Translations under genes and position numbers: made by a program
Notes under the pieces: generated by a model
The model's input: the letters and a program-made list of their open reading frames with translations, nothing else
Database searches by the model: none
What the model was told of the DNA's origin: nothing
Assembly (NCBI GenBank): GCA_963575745.1
Contig: CAUYUJ010011159.1
Span: 401,374 to 465,373, forward strand
Length of the DNA stretch: 64,000 nt
Direction of reading: 5' to 3'
Source of the DNA: Prorocentrum cordatum
Taxonomy: Eukaryota; Sar; Dinophyceae; Prorocentrales; Prorocentraceae
Shown: positions 8,284-20,339 of the stretch, piece after piece
How positions within the stretch are numbered: position 1 is the first letter of the stretch
Layout of the letters: each line of letters begins with the position of its first letter

Positions 8284-11200
8284 GTGAAAGGCCATTCCTG
8301 GAGAAGGCCCGGGGTCCAGGGCCCGTTTCCACCAGGACCCTGCTCACTCGTGCCAAAGGCCGCCCCGCCTTGCAGCGGAGCCACCAGCAGCGGCGGCTGG
8401 ACGCCGTCCCGGCCGGCCAGCTACGGTAGCCCTCTGCGGTCCGCGTACGATTCGGCCAGCGTCGGCCACGCGACCAGCATGCAAGGCCCGCCGCAGTCCC
8501 CCTTCCCCGGTAAGGAGCCACCGCAGCAGTTGCAGCCCGCCGCGACGGTGGGGGGGCCTGTGACGACAGTCCATCGAGCCGACGTCTGCCCTTCGTGCGG
8601 GAACGTCTATATGCTTGATTCCAATTTCTGCCGCAAGTGCGGCAGGCGCAGGGACTCGATGGCGATCGTGGAGCACCCTCGCGAGCAAGTGGTGGAGTAC
8701 CATGAGAGGCAGGTGGGCGTGGCGGTGCAGCTCACCAAGGAGCAGATCGTTGAGGTCCCAGAAATCACCCAGATTGATTTTGCCAAGGAGGTGCCACGTC
8801 AGGAGCTGCAGCAGGTGCCGAAACCCGTGGAGAAGCCCGAGGTGCAGCTTGTCGAGAGGGTGATCGAAGTACCGTGGGTGGAGTATCAGGAGCGCATCGT
8901 AGAGGTCCCTCAGGTGGAATACCGCGAGGTCGTGAGGCAGGCTCCGAAGTACGAAGTGCGATACATAGACAAGCACGTCCCAAAGGCAATCGTGGAGTAC
9001 GTCGAGAAGATCATCGAGGTGCCCCACATCGTGCAGCAGGAACGGGTGATCGAAGTGCCACAAGTGGAGTATTGCGAGGTTGTGAAGGATCGGCGGCGAG
9101 CGAGGGGGGGGACATGAAAAGGAGAAGGCCTCCTCAGACGGAGGCGGGACTTCTCAGCAGCCCTCACGCCTTCTGAGAAGTGATACTTGTCTTCGGGGAG
9201 CTCACGCCTTCTGAGAAGTGATATTTGTCTTCGGGGAGGCTTGGGGAACTTCTCAGAAGGCCGGGGGATTTCCGAGCCTTCTGAGAAGGCCCGCCCCTTC
9301 TCACTTCTCCCCCTCACTCGCCGCCGAAAGGAGGTCAAGGTGCCCGTGCCCCATCTCGTTGGGAAGCACATTCCCAAACCAGTGATGAACTATTTCGAAA
9401 AAGTAATCGAGGAGCCAGTGGTCCTGCGGCACGAAGTGCCGGTGGAGATTCCCCACGTGATCCACGTGGAAACTGTGACGCAGGTGGCCAAGCCGATGTA
9501 CGAGGATGTGATGGTGCAGCTCCCACGGGAGCGACAGACGCCAGAAGATCAGCGCCAGGTAGCCAACACAGAGGCCAGCGCTGCGACGAGGACTGTCGTC
9601 GGGCCGCCCCCCCAGATTGAAGCGCACTCCGTCGCTGAGCTGCCAGCACAGGCCATGCAGCTGCCAACATCGGGCGCGAATCCGCCGAAAGTCTTCGCGC
9701 AGGCGATGGGCACGGCCGCGGTGGGCGACGACATCTTGCCTCTCCCGCCGCCGTCGCAGCATGCGCTCCCCGTGACAGCATTCCATAATTCCATGACAGG
9801 ACCTGTCGGGCTAACCATGGCCACGGTGCAGACAGGCGGCGTGGGCATGGCGGGGGCCGTCGTCCCAGATCCTTTCCAGCCGATCCCCCTGCCGCCGTCA
9901 CAGCAGGTGCTTCCGGTGACAGTATTTCATGACTCCATGACAGGGCCTGCTGGGCCACCCATGGCTGCCGGCTTCGCCGTCCCAGAGTCATCATTCCAGC
10001 ATATCCCGCCGTCGCACATGCAGGTGTTGCCGCAGACCACAGTGCAGACGGGCGGCGTTGGTACTGCCGGGGCCGTCTCACCCGACGCATTCCAGCAGAT
10101 CCCGCCGCCGCAGCAGCCGCAGGTGCTGCCGCTGACCAGCTTGCAGACGAGAACGGGGGCCGTCGTCCCGGACGCGTTGCTGCCGCCTCCAGGGCCAGTG
10201 CCCTCGTCGTTCCAGGAGATCCCGCCGCCGCCGCAACCAGCGGTGCTGCCGCAGACCATCATGCAGGGCGTCGCCAGTGCGGATCCTGTGGGCTTACCCA
10301 TGGCGTCGATCCAGGCGGCACCGCTCACAGGTTTGCAGTGGCAGAGGCAGTCGCAAGGCACCGGCCAGGCGGCAATGCCCGTGACAGAGCATTTCGCGCA
10401 GCAGTCTATGGCCACTGGCCATGCCGTCATCTCCATACAGCTGGCGCAGCTGGCGGCGGGTCGCCAGGCCACGATTCAGACTAGCCAGCTGCCGCAACAC
10501 CAAGCGCTCGCGGCTGAGTTAGCCGCGCAGACGCAGATGCTGCAAGTCCCTGGAGGGGAAGTGCAGTCGCAGCTGCTGCCAGGTACTGCTGGCACGCAGG
10601 CCCTACGGGGCGTGACTGGGACTCTGCAGGGGTATGGTACCCAGATGCTGCAGGCCAGTGCCAGCACTCAAATGTGTCAGGGCGGCATTGAAACGCAGAT
10701 GCTGCCTGGTGACCAAGGGGCACAGGTGCTGCAGGGATCTGCTGGGACGCAGATGCTGCCAGGCGCCACTGGCACGCAGATGCCTCCGGCTGCCACAGGC
10801 ACGCAGATGCTGCCAGGCTTCGCTAGCACGCAGATGCTGCCGGGTGGCTACGGGACGCAATTTGAGCAACCCTCTCCTTTAAGGCAGGGCTTTCCCGGCA
10901 CTCAGTTGCTCCATGGTGGCGTTGAGACGCAGATGGTCTCGAGCGTCCACGGGATACAGATGTTGCATGGATCCCCTGGGACGCGTATGTTGCCGGGCGC
11001 CGGGAGCACGCCGATGCTTCCAGGGGCCGCTAGCACGCAGATGCTGCAGGGTTCCCCCGCAACGCAGATGTTGCAGGGCGCTTTCGGCACACAGATGCTC
11101 CAGGGTGGCGTGGAGACGCAGATGGTGCAGGGCGCAGCTGGAACGCAGATGCTGCTAGACGTAACTGGCACGCAGATGCTGCAAGGCGATGCTAGGCTGC

Positions 11201-11610
11201 AGATGCAGCCCAGCGGGGCTGAAATGCAGATCCTGCATGGCGGGGCTGTCACCCAGATATTGCCTGACGCCTCTGGAACGCACGTGCTGCCAAGTGCCGC
11301 TAGCACGCAGATGCTACCAGGTGGCTTCGGAACGCAGTTTGTGCAGGGCTCCGCGGGGCCCCTGTTGCAGGTCTCACCAGGGACGCAGATGCTTCCCGCT
11401 GACGCTGAGGCGCAGATGCTGCACGGCGCCCCTGGGACACAAATGCTGCGAGGTGTCGGTGGGCCAGAGGTGTCTTCGCTCCAGCCCGTCGCTCCGACGC
11501 AGATGCTGGACGTGACCCAGCAGGAAGTATCCCAGCAGGATCTTCCCGCTCAGGCGCCGAGGGATCGCGGCTTCCTCGAGGGGCTCTTCGATGACCTCGC
11601 CAGGGCTTGA
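8284..11610 (+). CDS. Alveolin-like cortical protein with N-terminal zinc ribbon and nonapeptide repeats (exons 8284-9078 and 9334-11610)
   Basis: Alveolins are structural proteins of the network under the alveolar sacs in alveolates. Exon 8284-9078 has a zinc ribbon (C102, C105, C116, C119) and then valine/proline/glutamate repeats such as VIEVPQVEY and VEYVEKIIEVPH, the hallmark of the family. Exon 9334-11610 continues the same repeats (VPVPHLVGKHIPKPV, VIEEPVVL) without a break in phase. After about 9550 it becomes Gln/Pro-rich and then a long run of 9-residue repeats of the type TQMLPGATG (10640-11460). The stop is TGA at 11608-11610 after FLEGLFDDLARA. The splice joins GAG at 9078 to GTC at 9334 in phase 0. 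Zinc ribbon plus nonapeptide tail is an unusual architecture for an alveolin, as far as I know. The start codon is uncertain. Confidence 0.8.
9079..9333 (+). other. Intron with repeated palindromes (introner-like candidate)
   Basis: A 255-nt GT-AG intron (GTTGTG to AAGGAG) interrupts the alveolin repeats; removing it restores an uninterrupted repeat pattern. The interior holds the palindrome CTTCTGAGAAG or close variants five times (near 9151, 9170, 9208, 9252 and 9278). Two of these sit in a direct duplication of about 38 bp ending in GTCTTCGGGGAG. Similar GAGGT words occur at both splice sites. Introner elements with inverted repeats are known from dinoflagellates; membership here is inference. 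Confidence 0.65.
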
Positions 11611-12000
11611 CGCCGCTAAGCGGCTGGGGCCCTCGCTGGGTGCGCCGAGGGATGGCCGAGATTATCCGAGCCGGCTCCTCGCGGGAGCGCAGGCAGATGA
11701 CTGATCGTTGTCGGGGATCATCGTAGGTCTGTCTTCGGTGCGATGCGGCCAATGCTCGCGAGAGGCGATAGGCAGAGTTGAGTGCACTCGGCGTCCAAAA
11801 GTGTAAAACCTATTTCGCTTCGGCTGAGAGTGCGCGCGGCATGTCCGCCAGCATGGCCAGCATCCCTGCAGTATGCCAAAGGCCAACACCTCTGAGTGAA
11901 CGGCCGCACCAACTACAAATGCCGCTGGGAGACTCGACCACAACCACACACAGAGCATGTAAACCCAAACAGCGTTTGCACTTGGGGGTTCTCACTGGGT
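11611..12000. other. 3' flank of the alveolin-like gene
   Basis: No further coding sequence is evident. The segment probably includes the 3' untranslated region, which would carry no recognisable polyadenylation signal in a dinoflagellate. Confidence 0.4.
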
Positions 12001-12009
12001 TTGCTCAGC

Positions 12010-12450
12010 AATTGGGTGGGTCCGCCGAGGATGTTCCACGTGCCCGGCCGTGGGCGCCCCGTGCTTCGGGGGGGTCCGCCGAGGTTTCGGCTGGTGTCCG
12101 CCCGTGGGCGCTTCGTCGGCGCTCGTGGGCGCCCTGTGCCTCGGGTGGATCCGCCGAGGGGGGGTCCGACTGGTGCCCTCCCGTAGGCGCCTCGTGGGCT
12201 ATCCGGGCGTTCCGTGCCATCATTGGGTCCGCCGAGGTTTCGCCTGGGTGCCCGGCCCCGTGGGCGCCTCGTGGGCGCTCGCGGGCGCCCCGCGCCCGTG
12301 GTGTGTCCGTTGAGGTTTCGCCTGGGTGCCCGGCCCCGTGGGCGCCTCGTGGGCGCTCGTGGGCGCCCCGTGCCGTGGGTGGGCCTGCCGAGGTTGTGCC
12401 CGGTGCCCGCGCGTGGGCGCCTCGTGGGCTCCCCGTGCCTCGGGTGAGAA
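12010..12450 (+). repeat. GC-rich minisatellite of about 80 bp
   Basis: Imperfect units built on GTGGGCGCCTCGTGGGCGCT followed by CCGCCGAGGTTTCG recur about five times. The clearest pair is at 12240-12320 and 12321-12400. The repeat creates open frames in several phases, which I do not call. Confidence 0.75.
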
Positions 12451-12454
12451 GACA

Positions 12455-12610
12455 CAGCTGGCACGGCATAGCTCACACCGCACAGGTCACAACGCATAGC
12501 TGACACAACACATGTCACAACGCATAGCTGACATAACGCAGTGTACACCACACAGCTCATTTCCCATAACTTACACAACACAGCTAGCCACATAGCTTAC
12601 TCCGCATAAC
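12455..12610 (+). repeat. Short imperfect repeat based on CATAGCTGACA
   Basis: Roughly 20-bp units of the type CACAACGCATAGCTGACA recur about seven times with decay. Nothing else is recognised up to 13047 apart from G- and C-runs at 12785-12830 and CT-rich runs at 12940-13045. Confidence 0.65.
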
Positions 12611-13047
12611 TTCCATTTCCACCGTGCAATTGCTATTTGTTTGGGGCCCACCCAGACCAACGTATTAATGCTAGACAGTCTGAAATCCACTAGGCAGGCC
12701 GCCATCGACCCATGGACACGGTCCCCAGGATATACAGGAAAGCGCGCGTTCAGTGGGCGTTTGAAGGGAAGGGTCCCGAACTGCTCCCCCCCCACCTGGT
12801 TCGGGAGGGGGGGGGCGTGCGAGCCCCCCCCGTAAAGGGCACATCTGGCTGGGACTATTTGGGAAGCGTGTTCGTGGGGTTTGTTGATCTGTTTGATTTA
12901 GCTTGGTTGTTGAGGCTCGTTTTCTTTCAAGATGTACTTCTCTCAGTCTCTCTCTCTGTTTTTTTGTTTGTTCTCTCTCTCTCTCTCTCCTTCGCTCGTT
13001 CTCTATATACTGGTTGGTCTCCCTTTCTCTCTCTTTCTTTTTTTGTT

Positions 13048-14997
13048 CCCAACCATCCTGTGGTGTTGGGTCCTCGTTTTGAAGAGACGGTCCCCGCGTT
13101 CTCCTCCTCTCCTCTCCTCTCCTCCTCCCCCTCCTCCTCCCTCCTCCCCCTCTTCCCTGCGCTTCACCCACCCAGTACAGCGTTTCGTAGCCCCATAGGG
13201 AGCTCCACCGAAGGCCCCAGTGTCACCGTCCACATGCGTCCCCCCCACTCAGTACAGCGCTTCGTGGTCCCATAGGGAGCTCCACCGAAGGCCCCAGTGC
13301 CACCGTCCACATGCGTCCCCCCCACTCAGTGCAGCGCTTTCTGGCCCCATGCGAGCTCCACCGAAGGCCCCAGTGCCACCGTCCACATGCGCCCCCCCCA
13401 CTCAGTACAGCGAATCGTGGCCCCATAGGGAGCTCCACCGAAGGCCCCAGTGCCACAGTCCACACGCCCCCCACCCTCAGTACAGCGGTTCGTGGCCCCA
13501 TAGGGAGCTCCACCGAAGGCCCCAGTGCCACCGTTCACATGCGTCCCCCCACTCAGTACAGCGCTTCGTGGCCCTATAGGGAGCTCCACCGAAGGCCCCA
13601 CTGCCACCGTCCACATGCGTCCCCCCCACTCAGTGCAGCGTTTCGTGGCCCCATAGGGAGCTCCACCGAAGGCCCCAGTGCCACCCTCCACATGCGTCCC
13701 CCACTCAGTACAGCGCTTCGTGGCCCCATAGGGAGCTCCCGACCGTGCCAACATGCGGTGCGTTTCGTGGCCCCATAGGGAGCTCCACCGAAGGCCCCAG
13801 TGCCGTCCACATGCGTCCCCCCCACTCAGTACAGCGCTTCGTGGCCCCATAGGGAGCTCCACCGAAGCCCCCAGTGCCACCGTCCACATGCACCCTCCCC
13901 ACTCAGTACAGCGCTTCGTGGCCCCATAGGGAGCCCCACCGAAGGTCACAGTGCTACCGTCCACAGTGCTACCGTCCACATGCGTCCCCCCCCACTTAGT
14001 ACAGCGCTTCATGGCCACATAGGGAGCTCCACCGAAGCCCCCAGTGGGACCGTCCGAGTGCGTCCTGAAACGCCCAATTTGGCATTTTCACCCACCCATT
14101 ACAGCGTTTCGTGGCCCCACAGGGAGCTCCACCGAAGGCCCCAGTGCCACCGTCCGCATGCGTCCCGCACACCCAATGTGGCATTTTCACTCACCTAGTG
14201 CAGCGTTTCGTGGCCCCACAGGGAGCTCCACCGAAGGCTCCAGCGGGACCGTCCGCAAGCGTCCCGAAACACGCATTGAGGCATTTTCACCCACCCAGTC
14301 CTGAATTTTGTGGCCCCGTAGGGAACTCCACCGAAGGCCCCAGTGCCACCGTCCGCATGCGCCCCGAAAACCCAACGTGGCATTCTTACCTACCCAATAC
14401 AGCGTTTCGTGGCCCCGTAGGGAGCTCCACCGAAGCCCCCAGTGGGACCGTCCGCATGCGTCCCGGAACACCCATTGTGGCATTTTCACCCACCCAGTCC
14501 TGAATTTCGTGGCCCCGTAGGGAACTCCACCGAAGCCTCCAGTGGGACCGCCCGCATGCGTCCCGGAAGCCCAATTTGGCATTTTCACTTCCCCAGTACA
14601 GCGCTTCGTGGCCCCTTAGGGAGCTCCACCGAAGCCCCCAGTGGGACCGTCCAATAAGCGTCCCGGAACACCCATTGTGGCATTTTCACCCACCCAGTCC
14701 TGAATTTCGTGGCCCCGTAGGGAACTCCACCGAAGCCTCCAGTGGGACCGTCCGCATGCGTCCCGGAAGCCCAATTTGGCATTTTCACTTACCCAGTACA
14801 GCGCTTCGTGGCCCCATAGGGAGCTCCACCGAAGCCCCCAGTGGGACCGTCCGCATGCGTCCCGGAAACCTTACTTGACACACCACTCACCCAGAACAGC
14901 GTTCCCCCCCACCCAGTGCAGCGCTTCGTGGCCCCATAGGGAGTTTCACCGAAGAAGATTTTCACAATTGCGGTACCCACAACTGCATATGGTTGGG
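13048..14997 (-). mobile_element. Array element B (minus orientation)
   Basis: Termini CCCAACCAT (13048-13056) and ATGGTTGGG (14989-14997) enclose about 20 units. Units are about 77-84 bp up to roughly 14050 and then about 100 bp, because a linker resembling CCAATTTGGCATTTTCACCC is added. The constant core, CGTTTCGTGGCCCCATAGGG then AGCTCCACCGAAGGCCCCAG, is the reverse complement of the element A core. The array-proximal TCCTCC tract after the left end matches the purine tract of element A. Confidence 0.7.
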
Positions 14998-15344
14998 TCC
15001 TTCGCCTGGATAATTTGTCTCTCTTTCTCTCTCTCTCTCTCTCGGGCCAGCGCGCCGCCAGGGGCGGGCAGGCGAACATACGAACAATGCTGAACACATA
15101 CAACACACACAAACACACACACACACCAAGGGCATCCTCAGAAAGCCATGCGGAAAAGCTGCAAGCACTAAGGAAAGCAAGGCTTTGGCCAGCTAACTAG
15201 TGCCACAAAACATGTGAACACAGTGTTTCGTGACGTCGATGAGTCAACGCCTTGTGTTTTCACATGCGGGCGCCAGAAACATTGATTATCCTTAGGCTGC
15301 GCAGTTCTCTCGCATGGCTTTCTTAGGATGTTTTAGTTTTTCGT
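14998..15344. other. Spacer between elements B and C
   Basis: It contains a CT microsatellite (15015-15044) and an AC-rich tract (15098-15130). No gene is seen. Confidence 0.5.
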
Positions 15345-17439
15345 CCCAACCATCCTGTGGTGTTGGGTCTTCGTTTTGAAGAGACGGTCCCCGCGTTCCT
15401 TCCGTCCTTCCTTTCTCCTCCCCCTCCTCCCTCCTCTCATCCCTGCTTCTGCCCTGCGCATGTCATCGTCGTCGCCCGTGGCTCCATAAGGAGCTCCACC
15501 GAAGGCCCCAGTGGCGATGTCCACATGCGTCTCCCTCAGCACACACGGCGCTTCGTGGCCTCAGAGGGAGCTCCACCGAAGGCCCCAGTGGCGGTGTCCA
15601 CATGCGTCTCCCCCACCCAGCACGGCGTTTCGTGGTCCCATAAGGAGCTCCACCTAAGGCCCCAGTGGCGGTGTCCACATGCGTCTCCCCCACGCAGCAC
15701 AGCGCTTCGTGGCCTCAGAGGGAGCTCCACCGAAGGCCCCACTGGCGGTGTCCACATGCGTTTCCCCCACCCAGCGCGACGTTTCGTGGCCCCATATGGA
15801 GCTCGACCTAAAGCGCCACTGGCGGTCTCCACATTTGCCCCCCCACCCAGCACAGCATTTTTGGCTCTGTAGGGGGTTCCACCGAAGGCCCCAGTGGCGG
15901 TGTCCACATGTTTTTCTCCCACCCAGCAAAACGTTTTGTGGCCCCAGAGGGAGCTTCACCGAAGGCCCCAGTGGCGGTGTCCACATGCGTCTCCCCCACC
16001 CAGCACTGCGTTTCGTGGCCCCACAGGGAGCTGCACTTCAGGCCCCAGTGGCAGTGTCCACATGCGTCTCCCCACCCAGCACGGCGCTCTGTGGCCCCAT
16101 AAGGACTTCGACCGAAGGCCCCAGTGGCAGTGTCCACATGCGTCTCCCCCACGCAGCTCAGCGCTTCGTGGCCCCAGGGGGAGCTGCACTTGAGGCCCCC
16201 GTGGCAGTGTCCACATGCGTCTCCCCCACCCAGCACGGCGCTCCGTGGCCCTGAAGGGAGCTCCAACGAAGGCCCCAGCGGTGGTGTCCACATGCGTCTC
16301 CCCCACCCCGCACAACTTTCCGTGGCCCCAGAGGGAGCTCCACCGAAGGCCCCAGCGGCGGTGTCCACATGCGTCTCCCCCACCAAGCACTGCGCTTCGT
16401 GGCCCCATAGGGAGCATCACCGGAGGCTTCAATGGCACAGTCCACATGAATCTCCCCCATCCGGCACTGCGCTTCGTGACCCCATAGCGGGAACCACCGA
16501 AGGCTTCAGTGGCGGTGTCCACATGCGTCTCCCCCCCCCCAGCACGGCGTTGCGTGGCCCATACGGAGCTCCACCGAAGGCCCCACTAGAACCGTTCACA
16601 TGCGTCTTCCCCGCCGCGCTTCGTGGCCCCATATGGACCTCCACCGACGGCCCCAATCGACCCGTTCACATGCGTCCCCCCCATACAGTACAGCGTTTCG
16701 TGGCCCATAGGGGGCTCCACCGAAGGCCCAAATGGCAAAGTTCGCATGCGTTTCCCTCGCCCAGTCCAGCGTTTCGTGGTCCCACAGGGAGCCCCACCTA
16801 CGGTCCCAGTGGTGGTGTTCGCATGCGTCTCCCCCATCCAGCACAGCGTTTCGTGGCCTTACAGGGAGCTCCATTTTAAAGCCCCAGTGGCGGTGTTCGC
16901 ATGCGCCTCCCACCCAGGACAGCGTTTCGTGGCCCCACAAGGAGTTCCACCCAAGGCCCCCGTGGCGGTGTTCGCATGCGTCTCCCCCGCCCGGCACAGC
17001 GTTTCGTGGCCCCACAGGGAGCTGCACCGAAGGTCCCAATGGCAAAGTTCGCATGCGCTTCCCCCACCCAGGATAGCGTTTCGTGGCCCCACATCGAGCC
17101 CCACCTACGGCCCCAGTGGCGGTGTTCGCATGCGTCCCCCCACACAGGACAGCGTTTCGTGGCCCCACTGGGAGCTCCACCTAAGGCCCCCGTGGCGGTG
17201 TTCGCATGCGTCTCCCCCACCCTGGAAAACGTTTCGCGGCCCCACTTGGAACTCTACATGGGTGGAGCGACCTGCGGAGCTGCGGAGCCCTGGATGGCAT
17301 ACTGCAAAGCAGGCGCCGCCTCGTGGCCTCGTGGCCCACAGAGGGGGACACCCTCACACATTTCGCGCCCCCCCCCCCTAAGAAACCCCACCCAAGATTA
17401 TACACGCGATCGCGGTACCTACAGCTGAATATGGTTGGG
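15345..17439 (-). mobile_element. Array element C (minus orientation)
   Basis: Termini CCCAACCAT (15345-15353) and ATGGTTGGG (17431-17439) bound about 22 units of about 78 bp that share the core but carry the array-specific linker GGCGGTGTCCACATGCGTCT, changing to GGTGTTCGCATGCGTC after 16740. About 170 bp of unrelated DNA (17255-17400) lies between the last unit and the right end. Confidence 0.7.
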
Positions 17440-17465
17440 TCCTTCGCCATGCTGATTTGGTTCTT

Positions 17466-18439
17466 CCCGACCATCCTGTGGTGTTGGGTCCTCGTTACGA
17501 AGAGACAGCGCACCGCGTCACTAACCTCACCTCCCGCTGCCCCGTCCCTCCTCCCCTCCTGTGTATCTGCTCTTTGCATGTCTACAATTTCGGCACACCT
17601 TCCATTAGGATCGTGGCCCCACAGGGAGCTCCACCGAAGGCCCCAGTGGCACAGATCGCATGCGCCCCACGCCTCTTTTGGCACACACTTCACACGGTTC
17701 GTGGCCCTATAGGGAGCTCCACCGAAGGCCCCAGTGACACAGGCCGCGTGCACCCGACGCCCCGATTGTGGCACACCCCTCACACGCCTCGTGGCCCCAT
17801 AGGGAGTTCCACCGAAGGCCCTGGCACACCCCTCACACGGTTCGTAGCCACATAGGGAGTTCCACCGAAGGCCGCAGTGGCACAGACCGCATGCGCACGA
17901 CGCCGGTTTTGGCGTACCCCTCGCACGATTCGTGGCCCCATAGGGACCTCCATCGAAGGCCCAAGTGGCATAGGCCGCATGCGCCCGACGCCAATTTCGG
18001 CACACCCCTCACACGGTTCGTGGCTCCGTAAGGGGCTCCACCGAAGGCCCCAGTGGCACAGGCCGCAAGCTCCCGACGCCCACTTTCGCACACCTCTCAC
18101 GCGGTCCGTGGTCCCATAGGGAGTTCCGAAGGCCCCAGTGGCACAGGCCACATGCGCCCGACGCCCATTTTGGTACACCCATCACACGGTTCGTGGCCTT
18201 ATCAGGAGCTCCACCGAAGGCCTTCGTGGCACAGGCCGCATGCGCCCTACGTTCATTTTGGCATTCCCCTCACACAGTTCGTGGCCCTATAGGGAGCTCC
18301 ACCGAAGGCCCCAGTGGCACAGGCCGCATGCGCCCGACGCCCCCATTTTGGCAAACCCCTCACACGGTTCGTGGCCCCATACGGAACTCCACCGAAAGCG
18401 GTACCCACAACGCGGTACTCACAACTGTGCACGGTCGGT
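17466..18439 (-). mobile_element. Array element D (minus orientation, degenerate termini)
   Basis: Left terminus CCCGACCAT (17466-17474) has one change; right terminus ACGGTCGGT (18431-18439) has three. Eight or nine units of about 89 bp carry the linker CATGCGCCCGACGCC. It lies head-to-tail with C, separated by only 26 bp. Confidence 0.65.
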
Positions 18440-18474
18440 TCCTTCGCCAGGATGTTTTTCCAAGTTTTACATTT

Positions 18475-20317
18475 CCCAACCATCCTGTGGTGTTGGGTCC
18501 TCGTTTAGAAGAGACGGTGCCCCGCGTTCCTCCTCTCCTCTCCTCTCTTCCTTCCCTCCTCTTTCCTCTTCTCCCCCTCCTCCCTCTTCCCTGCGCTTCG
18601 CCCACCCAGCACAGCGTTTCGTAGCCCCACAGGGAGCCCCACCGAAGGTCGCAGCGCTACTGTCCGCATGCGTCCCCCCCCCACCCAGTACAGCGTTTCG
18701 TGGCCCCCTCCTCCCTCCTCCTTGCGTTTCACCAACCAAGTATCGAGCTTCGTGGCCCCATAGGAGCCCCACCGAAGGTACCAGTGCTACCGTCCGCGTG
18801 CGTCCCCCCCACCCAGTACAGCGTTTCGTGGCCTCCTCCTTTACCTTGCGTTTCAACCACCCAGTACAGCGCTTCGCCGCCCTATAGGGAACCCCACCGA
18901 AGGTCGCAGTGTTACCGTCAGCATGCGCCACTCCCACCCCGGACAGCGTTTCGTGGCCCCCTCCTCCCTTCCCCCCCTGCGCTTCACCCACCCAGCACAG
19001 CGCTTCGTGGCTCCATAGGGAGCCCCACGGAAGGTCCCAGTGCTGCCGTCTGCATGCGTCTCCCCCACACAACACATCGTTTCGTGGCCCTATCGGGGGC
19101 ACCACCGAAGGTCCCAGTGCCACCGTCCGCATGCGCTCCGCACACCCAGTACAGCGCTTCGTGGCCCCATAGAGGGCCCCACCGACGGCCCCATTGGGAC
19201 CGCCCGCGTGCGTCCCGAAAACGCAATTTTGCATTCTCACCCACTCAGTACAGCGCTCCGTGGCCCCACAGGGAGCTACCGAACCCCCTGGCGGGACAGC
19301 CCGCATGCGTACCGAAAACGTAAGTTGGCATTTTCACCCACTCAGTACAGCGCTTCGTGGCCCCATAGGGAGCTCCACCGAAGGCCCCAATGCCACTGTC
19401 CACAGGCGTCACGAAACCCAGAATGTTGCATTTTCACCCACCCAGTACAGCGCTTCGTGGCCCCATAGGGAGCTCCACCGAAGGCCCCAGTGGGACCGTC
19501 CGCGTGTGTCCCGAAAACCACATGTGGCACTTTCACTAACCCAGTGCAGCGCTTCGTGGCCCCATAAGGCCACGCCGAAGGCCCCAGTGCCACCGTCCGC
19601 AAGCGTCACGAAAACGCATTTTCACCCACCCAGTACAGCGCTTCGTGGCCCCATAGAGGGCTCCACCGAGGCCCCCAGTGGGACCGCCAGCACGCATCCA
19701 AAACACTTACTTTTACATTTCCACCTAACCAGTACGGCGTTTCGTGTCCCCATCGGTAGTTCCACCGAGGTCCCCATTGTGACCGCCCGCGTGCGTGCCA
19801 CACACACACACACAACTTTACACCTTCACCCACCCAGTGCAGCGCTTCAACCGTCCGCATGCGTCCCGAAAACCAAATTCGGCATTTTCACAGGTCTAAT
19901 ACAGCGCTTCGTGGCTCCATAGGGGGCTCCACCGAAACCCCCAGTGGGACCGCCCGCATGCGTCCCACACACCCAACTTGGCATACGTTTCACCCACCCA
20001 GTACAGCGCTTCGTGGCCCCATAGGGAGCTCCACCGAAGCCCCAAATTGGACCGCCCCCGTGGGTCCCACATACCACATTTATCGTTTTCGCCCATCCAC
20101 TACAGCGCTTCGTGGCCCCATAGGGAGCTCCACCAACGGCCCCAGTGCTACCGCCCGCTTCGTGTCCCCACAGGGAGCTTCACTGAAGAAGAATCCAAAA
20201 CCGAGGCCAGCTGCGGAAGAAGTGCCATCGGTGCCCTTTGGGGGTCGGCACGGGAGCAGAAAAGCGCACCGAAGAAGAGATTCACAATTGCGGTACCCAC
20301 AAGTGCATATGGCTGGG
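18475..20317 (-). mobile_element. Array element E (minus orientation)
   Basis: Left terminus CCCAACCAT (18475-18483), right terminus ATGGCTGGG (20309-20317, one change). Units vary from about 85 to 105 bp and several carry internal CCTCCTCC insertions (18700-18990). It follows element D after 35 bp. Confidence 0.65.
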
Positions 20318-20339
20318 TCTGTCGCAAGGATAACGTTTC

